From NCBI GenBank assembly GCA_934157235.1, contig CAKPHH010000002.1, forward strand, positions 1-64,000: a stretch of 64,000 bases of DNA, in the 5' to 3' direction. Both the position numbers and the translations under genes were made by a program. Source of the DNA: an uncultured Bacilli bacterium. GTDB taxonomy: Bacteria > Bacillota_I > Bacilli_A > RF39 > UBA660. The notes beneath the pieces were generated by a model. It ran no database searches. It saw nothing but the letters and a program-made list of their open reading frames with translations, and was not told the DNA's origin. This document shows positions 43,705 to 51,600 of the stretch, one piece after another. The first letter of the stretch is position 1, and each line of letters opens with the position of its first letter.

Positions 43705-44368
43705 TATCATCACCTACGATACTATCTTCAATCTTATTATTATCACCGATATTAATAGAATTATCATTATATACAATCGATTCTATTTCTTTAATTACTA
43801 CATCTTTTTTTAAATTATCAGAAAAATCTATATATAACTCATCCAAGTTACCATAATTGCTTTCTAATACTTTAAATATCTCGAGCAGTTTATCTTTTAT
43901 CATAGCTAATATATTATTATATGTATATAAACTCAATTTTCTATGTGCACTTATTACATCTCCATTTGTTTGCTGATAGTGATTCACTAAAACTGGATTT
44001 ACTTCTAATACTAAAGAGTGATCTTCTGATTCATTTTCTGCTTTTGCCATTTGCATTATTGTTGAAATAGGATCTCTTATCTCTATTTTTGTAAACATTT
44101 CAATTGCTTTTAAATCAGAAAGAGGAATATTAATATTTTTGTATAATGCATAACCAACTTGAACATTTCCAATTAATATCGCATTTGCATTTCTATAACT
44201 TGGGATTTCATCATTCTTTTTATATCCGTTTAATTCATTACTAACCCATTTTTTTATTTCTTCATCATCTATGTCCTCTAGAATAAAATCTAAACTTTGC
44301 ATTGCTTGCAAAATATTAATATTATCCATAATTAGATCTTTTATTATTTTACTTCTTTTTTTTACCAT
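43694..44368 (-). CDS. AbiTii-domain protein with C-terminal shared tag
   Basis: A 224-residue protein with the AbiTii pattern in residues 5-60: helical start (IKDLIMDNINILQAMQSL), then KKWVSNELNGYKKNDEIPSYR, the conserved W-x-x-x-EL-x-GY-x-PxYR signature. AbiTii domains occur in predicted abortive-infection and anti-phage proteins. A helical second domain follows (~60-195). Residues 201-224 are the tag SINIGDNNKIEDSIVGDDN. AAAAGGAG precedes the ATG; 18 bases separate it from the upstream tagged gene. Confidence 0.78.
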   Translation of the reverse strand: MVKKRSKIIKDLIMDNINILQAMQSLDFILEDIDDEEIKKWVSNELNGYKKNDEIPSYRNANAILIGNVQVGYALYKNINIPLSDLKAIEMFTKIEIRDPISTIMQMAKAENESEDHSLVLEVNPVLVNHYQQTNGDVISAHRKLSLYTYNNILAMIKDKLLEIFKVLESNYGNLDELYIDFSDNLKKDVVIKEIESIVYNDNSINIGDNNKIEDSIVGDDNGN

Positions 44369-44386
44369 AAATTACTCCTTTTAATA

Positions 44387-44755
44387 TTATTCATTATTGT
44401 TTCCAATGATACTATCATCAATTTTATTATTATCTCCTATATGTATTGAATAATCATTATATATATTACCTTTTTGAATATTTGTTTTTGCAGTATTCTT
44501 AGATAATGATAATTTATAGAAATCACAAATATCTCCATGACCTTTTATATATTTACTTTCAACTATTTCATATTTTTCAATATTTCCGTTAGGAAGCTTT
44601 CTAAAAACAAATTGTCCCTCTATCAAAGGAGTTGTTGTATCTGTTATTGTTAATCCCGTTTTACCAAACAATCCTTCAACTTCTTTTATTTTTATTCCAC
44701 TCTCATCATATATTTCTACATTTTCAGTAGGAAAATTTTTCAATATGTCCCTCAT
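44387..44755 (-). CDS. Small protein with C-terminal shared tag
   Basis: A 122-residue protein with a strong ribosome site (AAAGGAGG). Residues 1-85 are beta-rich and small (VEIYDESGIKIKEVEGLFGKT, GQFVFRKLPNGNIEKYEIVES), possibly an SH3-like barrel; they match nothing I can name. Residues 103-122 are SIHIGDNNKIDDSIIGNNNE, the tag repeated in the next two genes. It is the first of the three tagged genes and could be sensor, adaptor or substrate-binding part of the unit. Confidence 0.68.
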   Translation of the reverse strand: MRDILKNFPTENVEIYDESGIKIKEVEGLFGKTGLTITDTTTPLIEGQFVFRKLPNGNIEKYEIVESKYIKGHGDICDFYKLSLSKNTAKTNIQKGNIYNDYSIHIGDNNKIDDSIIGNNNE

Positions 44756-44814
44756 AAAGTCCTCCTTTAAATAATTTTATTCATAAATATTATATCACTA
44801 CATTAAATTATTAC

Positions 44815-45435
44815 CTAATCGTTGGATATTGTAACAATACATTTATCAGCTAATACATTTTTTATAAAGTCATCTGATTCTCTCTTTTTAACATTTTTTA
44901 TATTTAATTGTATAGCCATTTTTATATATGCACTTTTCTTTGATAAATAATAACCATTTTTATATGTCATTAATCTATCTATTAATTCTTCATCAGTTTC
45001 AGGTGGATTATCAAATTCCAATGATTTAATTATAAATTTTTCTACTTCATTTAATTTATCAAATGAACTTTTTACTTTTTTAAGAAGAATCATACACATT
45101 TCTACTGACTTATCATACGTTTTTCTATCTAGTGTTATAACACCTGTATTTGTTTTAGATAAATATGAATAATCAGTAGCAAGATCATACGATAATGTAT
45201 AGTCTTTAATATTTTCATCTATAAATATTTTAAATTCTAAATCTTCAGTTATTTCATATTTCAATGCTTCTTCATACATAGCATGTACAAGCATATTTGT
45301 TGATAAAATATCCACTATTTCAGCAAAGTCATTTTTTAATTCAATATAATCATATTGTTCAATTATTTTATCAGATAAAATTCCTCTATTATCCAATAAT
45401 TCAGCTTGTAATCTACAATTTTCTACTTTAATCAT
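44815..45435 (-). CDS. Possible ArpU/sigma-like transcription regulator
   Basis: About 206 residues from ATG 45435 (AAGGTGG upstream); an in-frame start at 45483 lies inside the terminator and is rejected. The C-terminal half (LNEVEKFIIKSLEFDNPPETDEELIDRL...SKKSAYIKMAIQLNI) resembles the helix-turn-helix of ArpU/RinA-like phage late regulators, but the match is weak. It lies 60 bases upstream of the tagged unit and behind a leader-peptide/terminator segment. Confidence 0.5.
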   Translation of the reverse strand: MIKVENCRLQAELLDNRGILSDKIIEQYDYIELKNDFAEIVDILSTNMLVHAMYEEALKYEITEDLEFKIFIDENIKDYTLSYDLATDYSYLSKTNTGVITLDRKTYDKSVEMCMILLKKVKSSFDKLNEVEKFIIKSLEFDNPPETDEELIDRLMTYKNGYYLSKKSAYIKMAIQLNIKNVKKRESDDFIKNVLADKCIVTISND

Positions 45436-45462
45436 TTTACCACCTTTACTTCCAAACACTAC

Positions 45463-45510
45463 AAAAAAAGGTGTCAATAGCATTAAAGTGTTTAAATACT
45501 ACCGACACCT
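45463..45510 (-). terminator. Attenuator hairpin overlapping the leader peptide
   Basis: On the minus strand AGGTGTCGGTAG...CTATTGACACCT forms a stem of about 12-16 pairs followed by seven T's. The 5' arm is inside the last codons of a 21-residue peptide gene, so ribosome position could decide whether it forms. Confidence 0.75.
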
Positions 45511-45557
45511 CTAAATAAGTCATTATACGTTTTTATTAATTTTGATTGTTTTACCAT
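45492..45557 (-). CDS. 21-aa leader peptide upstream of the ArpU-like gene
   Basis: A frame of 21 codons, MVKQSKLIKTYNDLFRGVGS-I, with GGAGG seven bases before ATG 45557. Its last five codons and stop form the 5' arm of a strong terminator, and the next gene starts ~55 bases further on. This is the layout of a translation-controlled attenuator (as in antibiotic-resistance leaders). It carries no obvious run of one amino acid, so the sensed signal is unclear. Confidence 0.6.
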   Translation of the reverse strand: MVKQSKLIKTYNDLFRGVGSI

Positions 45558-45651
45558 AGCTGTACCTCCATTTCTAGAGAATACCTCTTTCATTGGTTAT
45601 ATATATTATCACTTTTAAAAAATTTGTCAATTCCTCATTCAGGGAATAATT

Positions 45652-46959
45652 TTAGTCTTGATATTCCATATCTTCTACTTTTGGTATTAATAATGTATTT
45701 GCGTAATCTTCAAATTTATTGACTGTTTCTGTTTCCATTTTACTTGTAACTCTAACATATATATTATAAGTAGTCATTATTGTTGAATGTCCTAGTCGTT
45801 TTGATACTGCTTTTATATCAGCTCCTTGCTCTATTAATCTAGTTGCATGTGTATCTCTAAAATCATGAAATCTACATGGTATTCCTAATTCATAGTTAAT
45901 AACTTTGAATGCATGTCTTGGTGATTCGGTTCCTCTAAAATCTCCATTTGCTCTTACAAATACAAGTTTAGCCTCTGGTAGATCTACATTTATTTCAGCT
46001 TTAGCATCCACTATTTTAATTTCAGGTCTATTTGTATATTCATTCATTATTCTTTTTTCATAATGTTTTAAATAAGATTCCCCATAGTATTCTTTATTTT
46101 CTTCTTGCAGTTTCTTATATTCTTTTAATGCTTTAACAAGTGTATCTCCTATGTTAATTGTTCTTTGACTTTGAGGATTCTTACAAGTTCCATAACTCCA
46201 TACTTCTACAGAATGCCCTTTAGTAATGCAATATCTTTTAGGTAATCAAAATTTATTCTTTTTAATAATATTCTTATTAACAGTTATTGTTTTCTTTTCA
46301 AAATCAATATTATCCCAAGTTAATCCATATACTTCTGATACTCTCATTCCGGTGTAATATGCTGTTAAAAATGAATAATAAATATGAGGAACATCTTTAA
46401 ATCTATCTAATATCTTTTCTATTTCTTCTTGTGTAAATATATGTGCTGGATCTCCACATACTACCTCATATCTTGGAATATGTACTCTTTCTGCAGGATT
46501 CTCATTAATAAAGTTTACTGAATAACATGCATATCTTAACGAACCTTTAACTACTTTCATTATATTTTTTAAATACCATTTAGATAGATTCTTTTCTAAA
46601 TATATCTTATTAATAAATTCTTGTAACATTTGAGAATCAATTTGAGATAGTGAATATCCACCTAGCATTGGTTTTAAATAGTTTTTAATAATATTAAGAT
46701 ATGTAATTATAGTTGAATATTTTAAATTAAAATTACAATATGTGTTTATCCAGTAGTCTAAATAATCCGAATAAGACATTTCTTTATTTCTTCTTACTCT
46801 TCCAATTCTATAATATTCATTATAATCTAATGCACCTTGATTAAGTGCATCTTGTTTTGTTGGAAATCCAGATTTAGTAATCCATTTCCTTGTGCCATCA
46901 ACTGAAGCTGTTTCAAATCGGTATTCATATACCTTCCCACGTTTTCTTACGCTTACCAT
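45652..46959 (-). pseudogene. Second tyrosine integrase, broken by one TGA stop
   Basis: One continuous frame of 436 codons interrupted only at 46246-46248 (TGA after NIIKKNKF). It is homologous along its length to the integrase at 41379-42641: RKRGKVYEYRFETASVDGTRKW, SYSDYLDYWINTYC, TGMRVSE, FHDFRDTHATRLI, RLGHSTIMTTYNIY. Unlike the intact copy, box II has the usual His. The position directly beside secA is where an integrase using this site would sit. Since RF2 is present, TGA should stop translation and the protein is probably dead. Confidence 0.85.
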
Positions 46960-46990
46960 TCTTTGTACCTCTTTCCTAACTTATGGTAAA

Positions 46991-47020
46991 CAAAAAGCCA
47001 TCAAAATTTGATGACTTTTA
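46991..47020 (-). terminator. Terminator distal to secA
   Basis: A 10-bp stem AGTCATCAAA/TTTGATGGCT flanked by AAAA and TTTTT on the minus strand, within the element end about 150 bases past the secA stop codon. It would insulate the element from secA transcription. Confidence 0.75.
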
Positions 47021-47096
47021 TCAACGTGTTGTCCACAAATAATATACTAAATTTTTATATAAATTCATGCTTTTTTGTCCACAATCTTAAATTTAC

Positions 47097-47116
47097 GTGG
47101 ACAAAATGTGGACAAA
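47097..47116 (+). promoter_or_regulatory. Right integrase arm-type sites
   Basis: GTGGACAAAATGTGGACAAA identical to the left copy at 36533-36552. Related GTGGACAAAA at 47141-47150 and inverted TTGTCCACAA units at ~47030 and ~47075 crowd the same end, as in element ends where integrase and excisionase bind several arms. Confidence 0.6.
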
Positions 47117-47175
47117 TAGCCATTTTTGGGTGTTTTTTACGTGGACAAAATCCACGCAAAACCTTATAAAACCTA

Positions 47176-47219
47176 CTACTTACCACAGCATTGTTTATAT
47201 TTTTTCCCTGAGCCACATG
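47176..47219 (-). repeat. Right attachment site (attR) = secA 3' end
   Basis: The last 14 codons of secA (CGSGKKYKQCCGK-stop). The left copy at 36355-36398 has the same length and register. The element restores a full secA C-terminus on integration. Confidence 0.8.
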
Positions 47220-49665
47220 GGCAAGGATCATTACGACCTACTTTTTTAGACTTCTTAGGAGTACGTTTTGCTGTATCATCACTTTCGTTAGTAATTTGTT
47301 TTTTAGAAACAGCCTTTCTTTCAACATTATGTCTAATTTCTGCTTTTAATAGGAAGATACTAATATCTTTATCAATTTTTTGTAACATTGAATCAAATAG
47401 TTCAAAACCTTCCATTGTATAAGCTCTTAGTGGGTCTTCTTGGGCATATCCTCTTAAATGAATACCTTCTCTTAAATGAGACATAGTATTGATATGCTCC
47501 ATCCAATAATTATCAACAACTTGTAGAGTAATTACTTTTTCAAATTCTTCAGATATTTCTTGTGGAATATCTTCTATTTTCGCTTCGTACTCTGCGATTA
47601 CTTGTTTAGCTATTTTATCAATAACTTCTTCTGGAGTTATTCCTTCTACATCTTTCTTTTTGATATCTTTTCTTAATAAGTTCTCGTTAGCAAAGTCAAC
47701 TATTTCAGTTAAATCAGCCTCTGTTAACATACCTTCTGGAGCGATATGAGAATTAACTAAGTCCTCTACGTGATGTCTAAACGAACTTAAGACCATTTCA
47801 TGAATTGAATCACTATCTAAGATAGTATTTCTTTTTTCATAAATAATTTCTCTTTGATTATTCATAACATCATCATATTGAAGTAATTGTTTACGAATAT
47901 CGAAGTTGTTACCTTCAACTCTCTTTTGGGCTGTTCCAATTGATTTAGTGAAGGTCTTACTTTGAATTGCTTGATCTCCTAATCCCATACTCTTCATCAT
48001 TTCACCGATTCTATCAGAACCAAAACGAACCATTAGATCATCTTTCATAGAAACGAAGAATTGAGTATAACCAGGATCTCCTTGACGTCCAGAACGTCCT
48101 CTTAACTGGTTATCAATACGGCGTGATTCGTGACGTTCAGTTCCTACGACACATAAACCACCTAGGTTTCTTATTTCATCAGATAATTTAATATCTGTAC
48201 CACGACCAGCCATATTGGTGGCAATTGTTACTGATTTATTTAAACCAATTTTAGAAATTATTTCCGCTTCACGAGCATGGTTTTTAGCATTTAATACTTC
48301 ATGTGGTATTTTTGCTTGTTTTAACAAATTACTAATTAACTCACTTGTTTCAATAGCAATAGTACCAATTAATACTGGTTGACCTTTTTCGTAACGTTCT
48401 TTTACAAAGCTAATGATAGCTTTATATTTAGCTTCTTTTGTAGCATAAACTAAGTCTGGTGCATCAATACGAATTACTGGTTTATTAGTTGGTATTTCAA
48501 TAACATACATGTTATAAATATTTCTAAATTCTTCTTCTTCAGTTTTAGCAGTACCAGTCATACCAGATAATTTCTTATACATTCTGAATAAGTTTTGGAA
48601 TGTGATTGTCGCTAAAGTTTTTGTTTCTTGATTAATTGTTACGCCTTCTTTAGCTTCAATTGCTTGATGAAGTCCATCTGAATAAGCTCTACCTTTCATT
48701 AAACGTCCGGTGAATTGGTCTACAATTACTACTTCGTTATCTTGTACAACATAATCTACATCTCTTTTCATAGAATAGTTGGCACGTAATGCTTGGTTTA
48801 TATAATGTAGTAATCCGGCATTTTCTATTTCATAAAGATTTGATATATTGAATGTCTTTTCTGCTTTTTCAGATCCTGAATCTGTTAAATTAACACTTTT
48901 TGTCTTTTCATCATAGATGTAATCTTTTTCTTCTTTCAAACTTTTAGCAAAACGATCAGCATCAATATATAAATTGGCACTTCTCATTTCACCACCAGAT
49001 ATGATTAATGGTGTTCTAGCTTCATCGATTAAAACAGAGTCAACCTCATCGATGATAGCAAAGCTTAGCTTTCTTTGTACTCTATCTTCTTTATGAACAA
49101 CCATATTGTCTCTTAAATAATCGAAACCAATTTCATTATTTGTAGAATATAAGATGTCACAATTGTAGGCTTCCTGTTTTTCTTTTGGTGTTAAGTCTCT
49201 GGTATTTACACCAACTGTTAATCCTAAGAACTCATGGATTTTTCCCATCCAAGCAGCATCACGAGTAGCTAGATACTCATTAACTGTTATGATGTGAACA
49301 CCCTCGCCTGTTAAAGCATTTAAATATGCTGGTAAAACACTGGTTAAAGTTTTTCCTTCACCGGTTTTCATTTCGGCTATATTACCAAAGTGTATAGCAA
49401 GGCCACCAAGAATTTGAACGTAGAAATGTTTTTCTCCAATTACACGGAAAGCAGCTTCACGTGCAGTCGCAAAAGCCTCTACCAAAATATCATCAAGAGT
49501 TTCACCATCTCTTAATCTGTTTTTAAATTCTTCAGTTTTATTTTGTAATTCTGTATCAGTTAGTTTTGAATACTCTTCATCCAAAGCCATTACTTTGTCT
49601 GCTAATACAGTAAATCTTTTCATTTCTTTGTATTCGTGATCGAATAATTTCCTTAATAGGTTCAT
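47176..49665 (-). CDS. secA: Preprotein translocase ATPase SecA
   Basis: An 829-residue motor that drives proteins through SecYEG. Walker A MKTGEGKTLTS (~100), DEAD-like box IIDEVDSVLIDEARTPL (~205), GRAGRGTD-like NMAGRGTDI and RRIDNQLRGRSGRQGDPG in the second motor half, and a C-terminal zinc motif CPCGSGKKYKQCCGK that binds SecB or ribosomes. GAAGGAG precedes the ATG. It follows hpf, as in Bacillus, but prfB is 35 kb away because of material inserted at its 3' end. Confidence 0.98.
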   Translation of the reverse strand: MNLLRKLFDHEYKEMKRFTVLADKVMALDEEYSKLTDTELQNKTEEFKNRLRDGETLDDILVEAFATAREAAFRVIGEKHFYVQILGGLAIHFGNIAEMKTGEGKTLTSVLPAYLNALTGEGVHIITVNEYLATRDAAWMGKIHEFLGLTVGVNTRDLTPKEKQEAYNCDILYSTNNEIGFDYLRDNMVVHKEDRVQRKLSFAIIDEVDSVLIDEARTPLIISGGEMRSANLYIDADRFAKSLKEEKDYIYDEKTKSVNLTDSGSEKAEKTFNISNLYEIENAGLLHYINQALRANYSMKRDVDYVVQDNEVVIVDQFTGRLMKGRAYSDGLHQAIEAKEGVTINQETKTLATITFQNLFRMYKKLSGMTGTAKTEEEEFRNIYNMYVIEIPTNKPVIRIDAPDLVYATKEAKYKAIISFVKERYEKGQPVLIGTIAIETSELISNLLKQAKIPHEVLNAKNHAREAEIISKIGLNKSVTIATNMAGRGTDIKLSDEIRNLGGLCVVGTERHESRRIDNQLRGRSGRQGDPGYTQFFVSMKDDLMVRFGSDRIGEMMKSMGLGDQAIQSKTFTKSIGTAQKRVEGNNFDIRKQLLQYDDVMNNQREIIYEKRNTILDSDSIHEMVLSSFRHHVEDLVNSHIAPEGMLTEADLTEIVDFANENLLRKDIKKKDVEGITPEEVIDKIAKQVIAEYEAKIEDIPQEISEEFEKVITLQVVDNYWMEHINTMSHLREGIHLRGYAQEDPLRAYTMEGFELFDSMLQKIDKDISIFLLKAEIRHNVERKAVSKKQITNESDDTAKRTPKKSKKVGRNDPCPCGSGKKYKQCCGK

Positions 49666-49689
49666 TCTATCAACTCCTTCAAGTTATTA

Positions 49690-49752
49690 TTTTATCAAAA
49701 AAAAAGGAAGAATGAAAGTAATATGCTTATTTTCCCTTCATTTTCTTCCATT
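49690..49752 (-). terminator. Terminator between hpf and secA
   Basis: On the minus strand GGAAGAAAATGAA ... TTTCATTCTTCC forms a long stem followed by nine T's. It separates hpf transcription from secA. Confidence 0.75.
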
Positions 49753-49762
49753 TTGTAAGTAT

Positions 49763-50293
49763 TTATTCAGATTCAATTACACCGTAATTGCCATCTTTTC
49801 TTTTATATACGACAGCGCTTTTTCCACTTTCACTATCTTTATACATATAGAATTCATGTCCAAGTAGTTCCATTTGAAGGATTGCTTCTTCTTCATTCAT
49901 TGGTTTTACTTCAACAGTCTTTCTTTTTACAATCTTCTTTTCTTCTTTTTCTATTTCTTGTTCTATTTCATTAATATCAAAATCAAAGCTAGTTTTAACT
50001 TGTTTTGACATCATTCTTGTTTTATTCTTTCTAATTTGTCTTTCTAAGGTATCTAGAGCTTTATCAACAGCTGCATAAAAGTCATCTTTTGTTTCCTCTG
50101 CTCTTACAATATAAGTTTTTAACGGAATAGTGATTTCTACTCGTTGCTCATGATTCTTTACTTTTACTATAACATTGGCACGAATTTCATCGCTATTCTT
50201 TAGATACTTTTCTAGTTTTCCTAACTTTTCCTCGATATAGTCATGCATAGAATCTGTTATTTTTAGTTTGTCTCCACGTATAATAATTTCCAT
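49763..50293 (-). CDS. hpf: Ribosome hibernation-promoting factor, long form
   Basis: A 176-residue protein: N-terminal S30AE domain (MEIIIRGDKLKITDSMHDYIEEKLGKLEKYL ... KTYIVRAEETKDDFYAAVDKALDTLERQI), linker, and a C-terminal ~55-residue dimerisation domain (VKPMNEEEAILQMELLGHEFYMY). The long form joins two 70S ribosomes into inactive 100S dimers in stationary phase. GGAGGAAAG lies before the ATG. In Bacillus this gene (yvyD) also precedes secA. Confidence 0.95.
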   Translation of the reverse strand: MEIIIRGDKLKITDSMHDYIEEKLGKLEKYLKNSDEIRANVIVKVKNHEQRVEITIPLKTYIVRAEETKDDFYAAVDKALDTLERQIRKNKTRMMSKQVKTSFDFDINEIEQEIEKEEKKIVKRKTVEVKPMNEEEAILQMELLGHEFYMYKDSESGKSAVVYKRKDGNYGVIESE

Positions 50294-50334
50294 ATTCTTT
50301 CCTCCTTATACTTAAATTATAACACAACAGGGTT

Positions 50335-50363
50335 AAAAAAACTACTACTTTTCAGTAGTAGCT
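50335..50363 (-). terminator. Terminator of the cold-shock gene
   Basis: A CTACTACTGAAAAGTAGTAG stem-loop with seven T's on the minus strand, overlapping the stop codon at 50345. Confidence 0.85.
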
Positions 50364-50566
50364 TCTTTTACTAGCTTAACGTTTATTGCTTGATAACCCT
50401 TACTGGTTTCAACTAATTTAAACTCTACTAGTTGGCCTTCAGATAATGTTTTGTAACCTTCAATTTCGATTGCTGAATAATGTACAAAAATATCTTCATT
50501 TTCTTTGAATTCAATAAAGCCGTAACCCTTCTCATTATTGAACCACTTTACGCGACCAATCATCAT
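50345..50566 (-). CDS. Cold-shock protein (CspA family)
   Basis: A 73-residue OB-fold RNA-binding protein with RNP1 KGYGFIEF and RNP2 DIFVHYSAI, and the FNNEKGYGF start common to the family. A long 5' region (50567-50760) without a gene precedes it; cold-shock mRNAs often have structured leaders, but I cannot show one. The start may be either of two adjacent ATG codons. Confidence 0.95.
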   Translation of the reverse strand: MMIGRVKWFNNEKGYGFIEFKENEDIFVHYSAIEIEGYKTLSEGQLVEFKLVETSKGYQAINVKLVKEATTEK

Positions 50567-50795
50567 ACCTCTAGCACCTCACTTTTCTACCATTGTCTTG
50601 TGGTGTTTTAATTCTAGCAAATCTTAAGGCTTTTTTAACATTTTATCCGTAACTTGTATGTCTGAGGCCGCGAATTGTAAGATCTTCTACTTTTTTCGAC
50701 AAAATTCGATTTTTTTATGTTAGGTAATGCAACCGAAAGATAAAATATATATAATATATATTTTAGTACTATAATGTTAATCGTGAGGTGACTTA

Positions 50796-51395
50796 ATGAA
50801 AAGTGCATTTCTAAATTCATCTATAAGATTTATTAAGAGCTATAAAGATGTAGATGATAAAGATGTTGAAAAGCTAAGATATGGATTAGAGGGAATTTAC
50901 TTAACACTTCAAAAAATGATTGTTATAGTTATTGTCTCCTTGATTCTAGGAATATTAAAAGAAGTATTAATCACACTCATCCTTTTTAATATCATACGCT
51001 TTACTGGTTTTGGCTTTCATGCTGAAAAAAGTATTCAATGCCTTTTCATTTCATTATTTCAGTTTGTTTTAGTACCATACTTTTTAATTAACATAGCAAT
51101 ATCTAAGCCAATAGCTTTGGTTATTTGTGGAATTTGTATAATTAGTTATATATTATTTGCTCCAGCTGATACAGTTAAACGTCCTCTTCCTAATAAGAAA
51201 AAGAGAACAATCAGAAAAATATCTACAACAATTATTGGCATTGTTTATACAATTTTAGCAGTAGTTTTCTTTGATAGTTTTATTGCACCTTTACTATTAA
51301 GCGCATTAATAGTAGAAGCAATTGTTATAAATCCTTTACTTTATATGGCATTTGGGCAGCCATATAATAATTATAAAACTTTCATTAAGGCTTAA
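50796..51395 (+). CDS. agrB: Accessory gene regulator protein AgrB
   Basis: A 199-residue membrane endopeptidase that cleaves and cyclises the AgrD peptide. The catalytic pair is in GFGFHAEKSIQCLF (His then Cys seven residues later). Four to six membrane segments. GAGGTG precedes the ATG. A TATAAT box lies at 50770-50775 without an obvious -35, in line with activation by AgrA, but this is weak. agrD follows 47 bases downstream. Confidence 0.92.
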   Translation: MKSAFLNSSIRFIKSYKDVDDKDVEKLRYGLEGIYLTLQKMIVIVIVSLILGILKEVLITLILFNIIRFTGFGFHAEKSIQCLFISLFQFVLVPYFLINIAISKPIALVICGICIISYILFAPADTVKRPLPNKKKRTIRKISTTIIGIVYTILAVVFFDSFIAPLLLSALIVEAIVINPLLYMAFGQPYNNYKTFIKA

Positions 51396-51441
51396 AATAT
51401 TATATATTTTGGCATAGATTAGGAAAAGGAGGACAAATATT

Positions 51442-51561
51442 TTGAAAAAGATCGCTGGATTATTAACTGCTATCGCTATGATGGCAACTGGAGCTGCTAC
51501 TTTAGGATGCGTTTGGGTTGTTATAGATGAACCTAAAGCATTTAATGACTTATGTGATTAA
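51442..51561 (+). CDS. agrD: Autoinducing-peptide precursor AgrD (TTG start)
   Basis: A 39-residue precursor from TTG 51442, behind AAAGGAGG. Residues 2-20 are an amphipathic helix (KKIAGLLTAIAMMATGAAT), then the peptide region TLGCVWVVI with the thiolactone Cys at residue 23, and an acidic tail DEPKAFNDLCD, where DEP is the usual AgrB recognition. Aligned on the DE pair, the ring would contain Cys plus four or five residues (CVWVV or CVWVVI). A second Cys sits near the end of the tail. It is the signal of the agrB/agrC/agrA system. Confidence 0.88.
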   Translation: MKKIAGLLTAIAMMATGAATLGCVWVVIDEPKAFNDLCD

Positions 51562-51566
51562 TCTTC

Positions 51567-51600
51567 AAAAAAAGATGTTTACTTCTTAACATCTTTTTTT
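51567..51600. terminator. Bidirectional terminator between agrD and agrC
   Basis: A 13-bp stem AAAAAAAGATGTT / AACATCTTTTTTT with T-runs on both strands between the converging genes; the agrC stop codon lies inside it. Confidence 0.9.

Larger units (their letters stand above)
36355..47219 (-). mobile_element. Integrative mobilizable element inserted at the 3' end of secA
   Basis: The element is bounded by two 44-bp versions of the secA 3' end (36355-36398 and 47176-47219) and by a 20-bp arm-type motif near each end. Contents, from left: BcgI-like restriction-modification genes with an HTH controller, an oriT, MobV relaxase, tyrosine integrase, excisionase, HTH protein, a three-gene AbiTii/tag unit, an ArpU-like gene, a leader peptide, and a dead second integrase beside secA. 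There is no conjugation machinery, so transfer would need a helper. Two integrases suggest it is a composite of two elements. Confidence 0.82.

Noticed and set aside
46246..46248. TGA in the second integrase as recoded Trp (Mollicutes code)
   Set aside because: A complete RF2 gene with a UGA-dependent frameshift is present, and spoIIQ ends in TGA. The genetic code is standard and the integrase is broken.
50567..50795. Riboswitch or structured leader before the cold-shock gene
   Set aside because: No convincing conserved core or terminator/antiterminator pair could be made out by eye.
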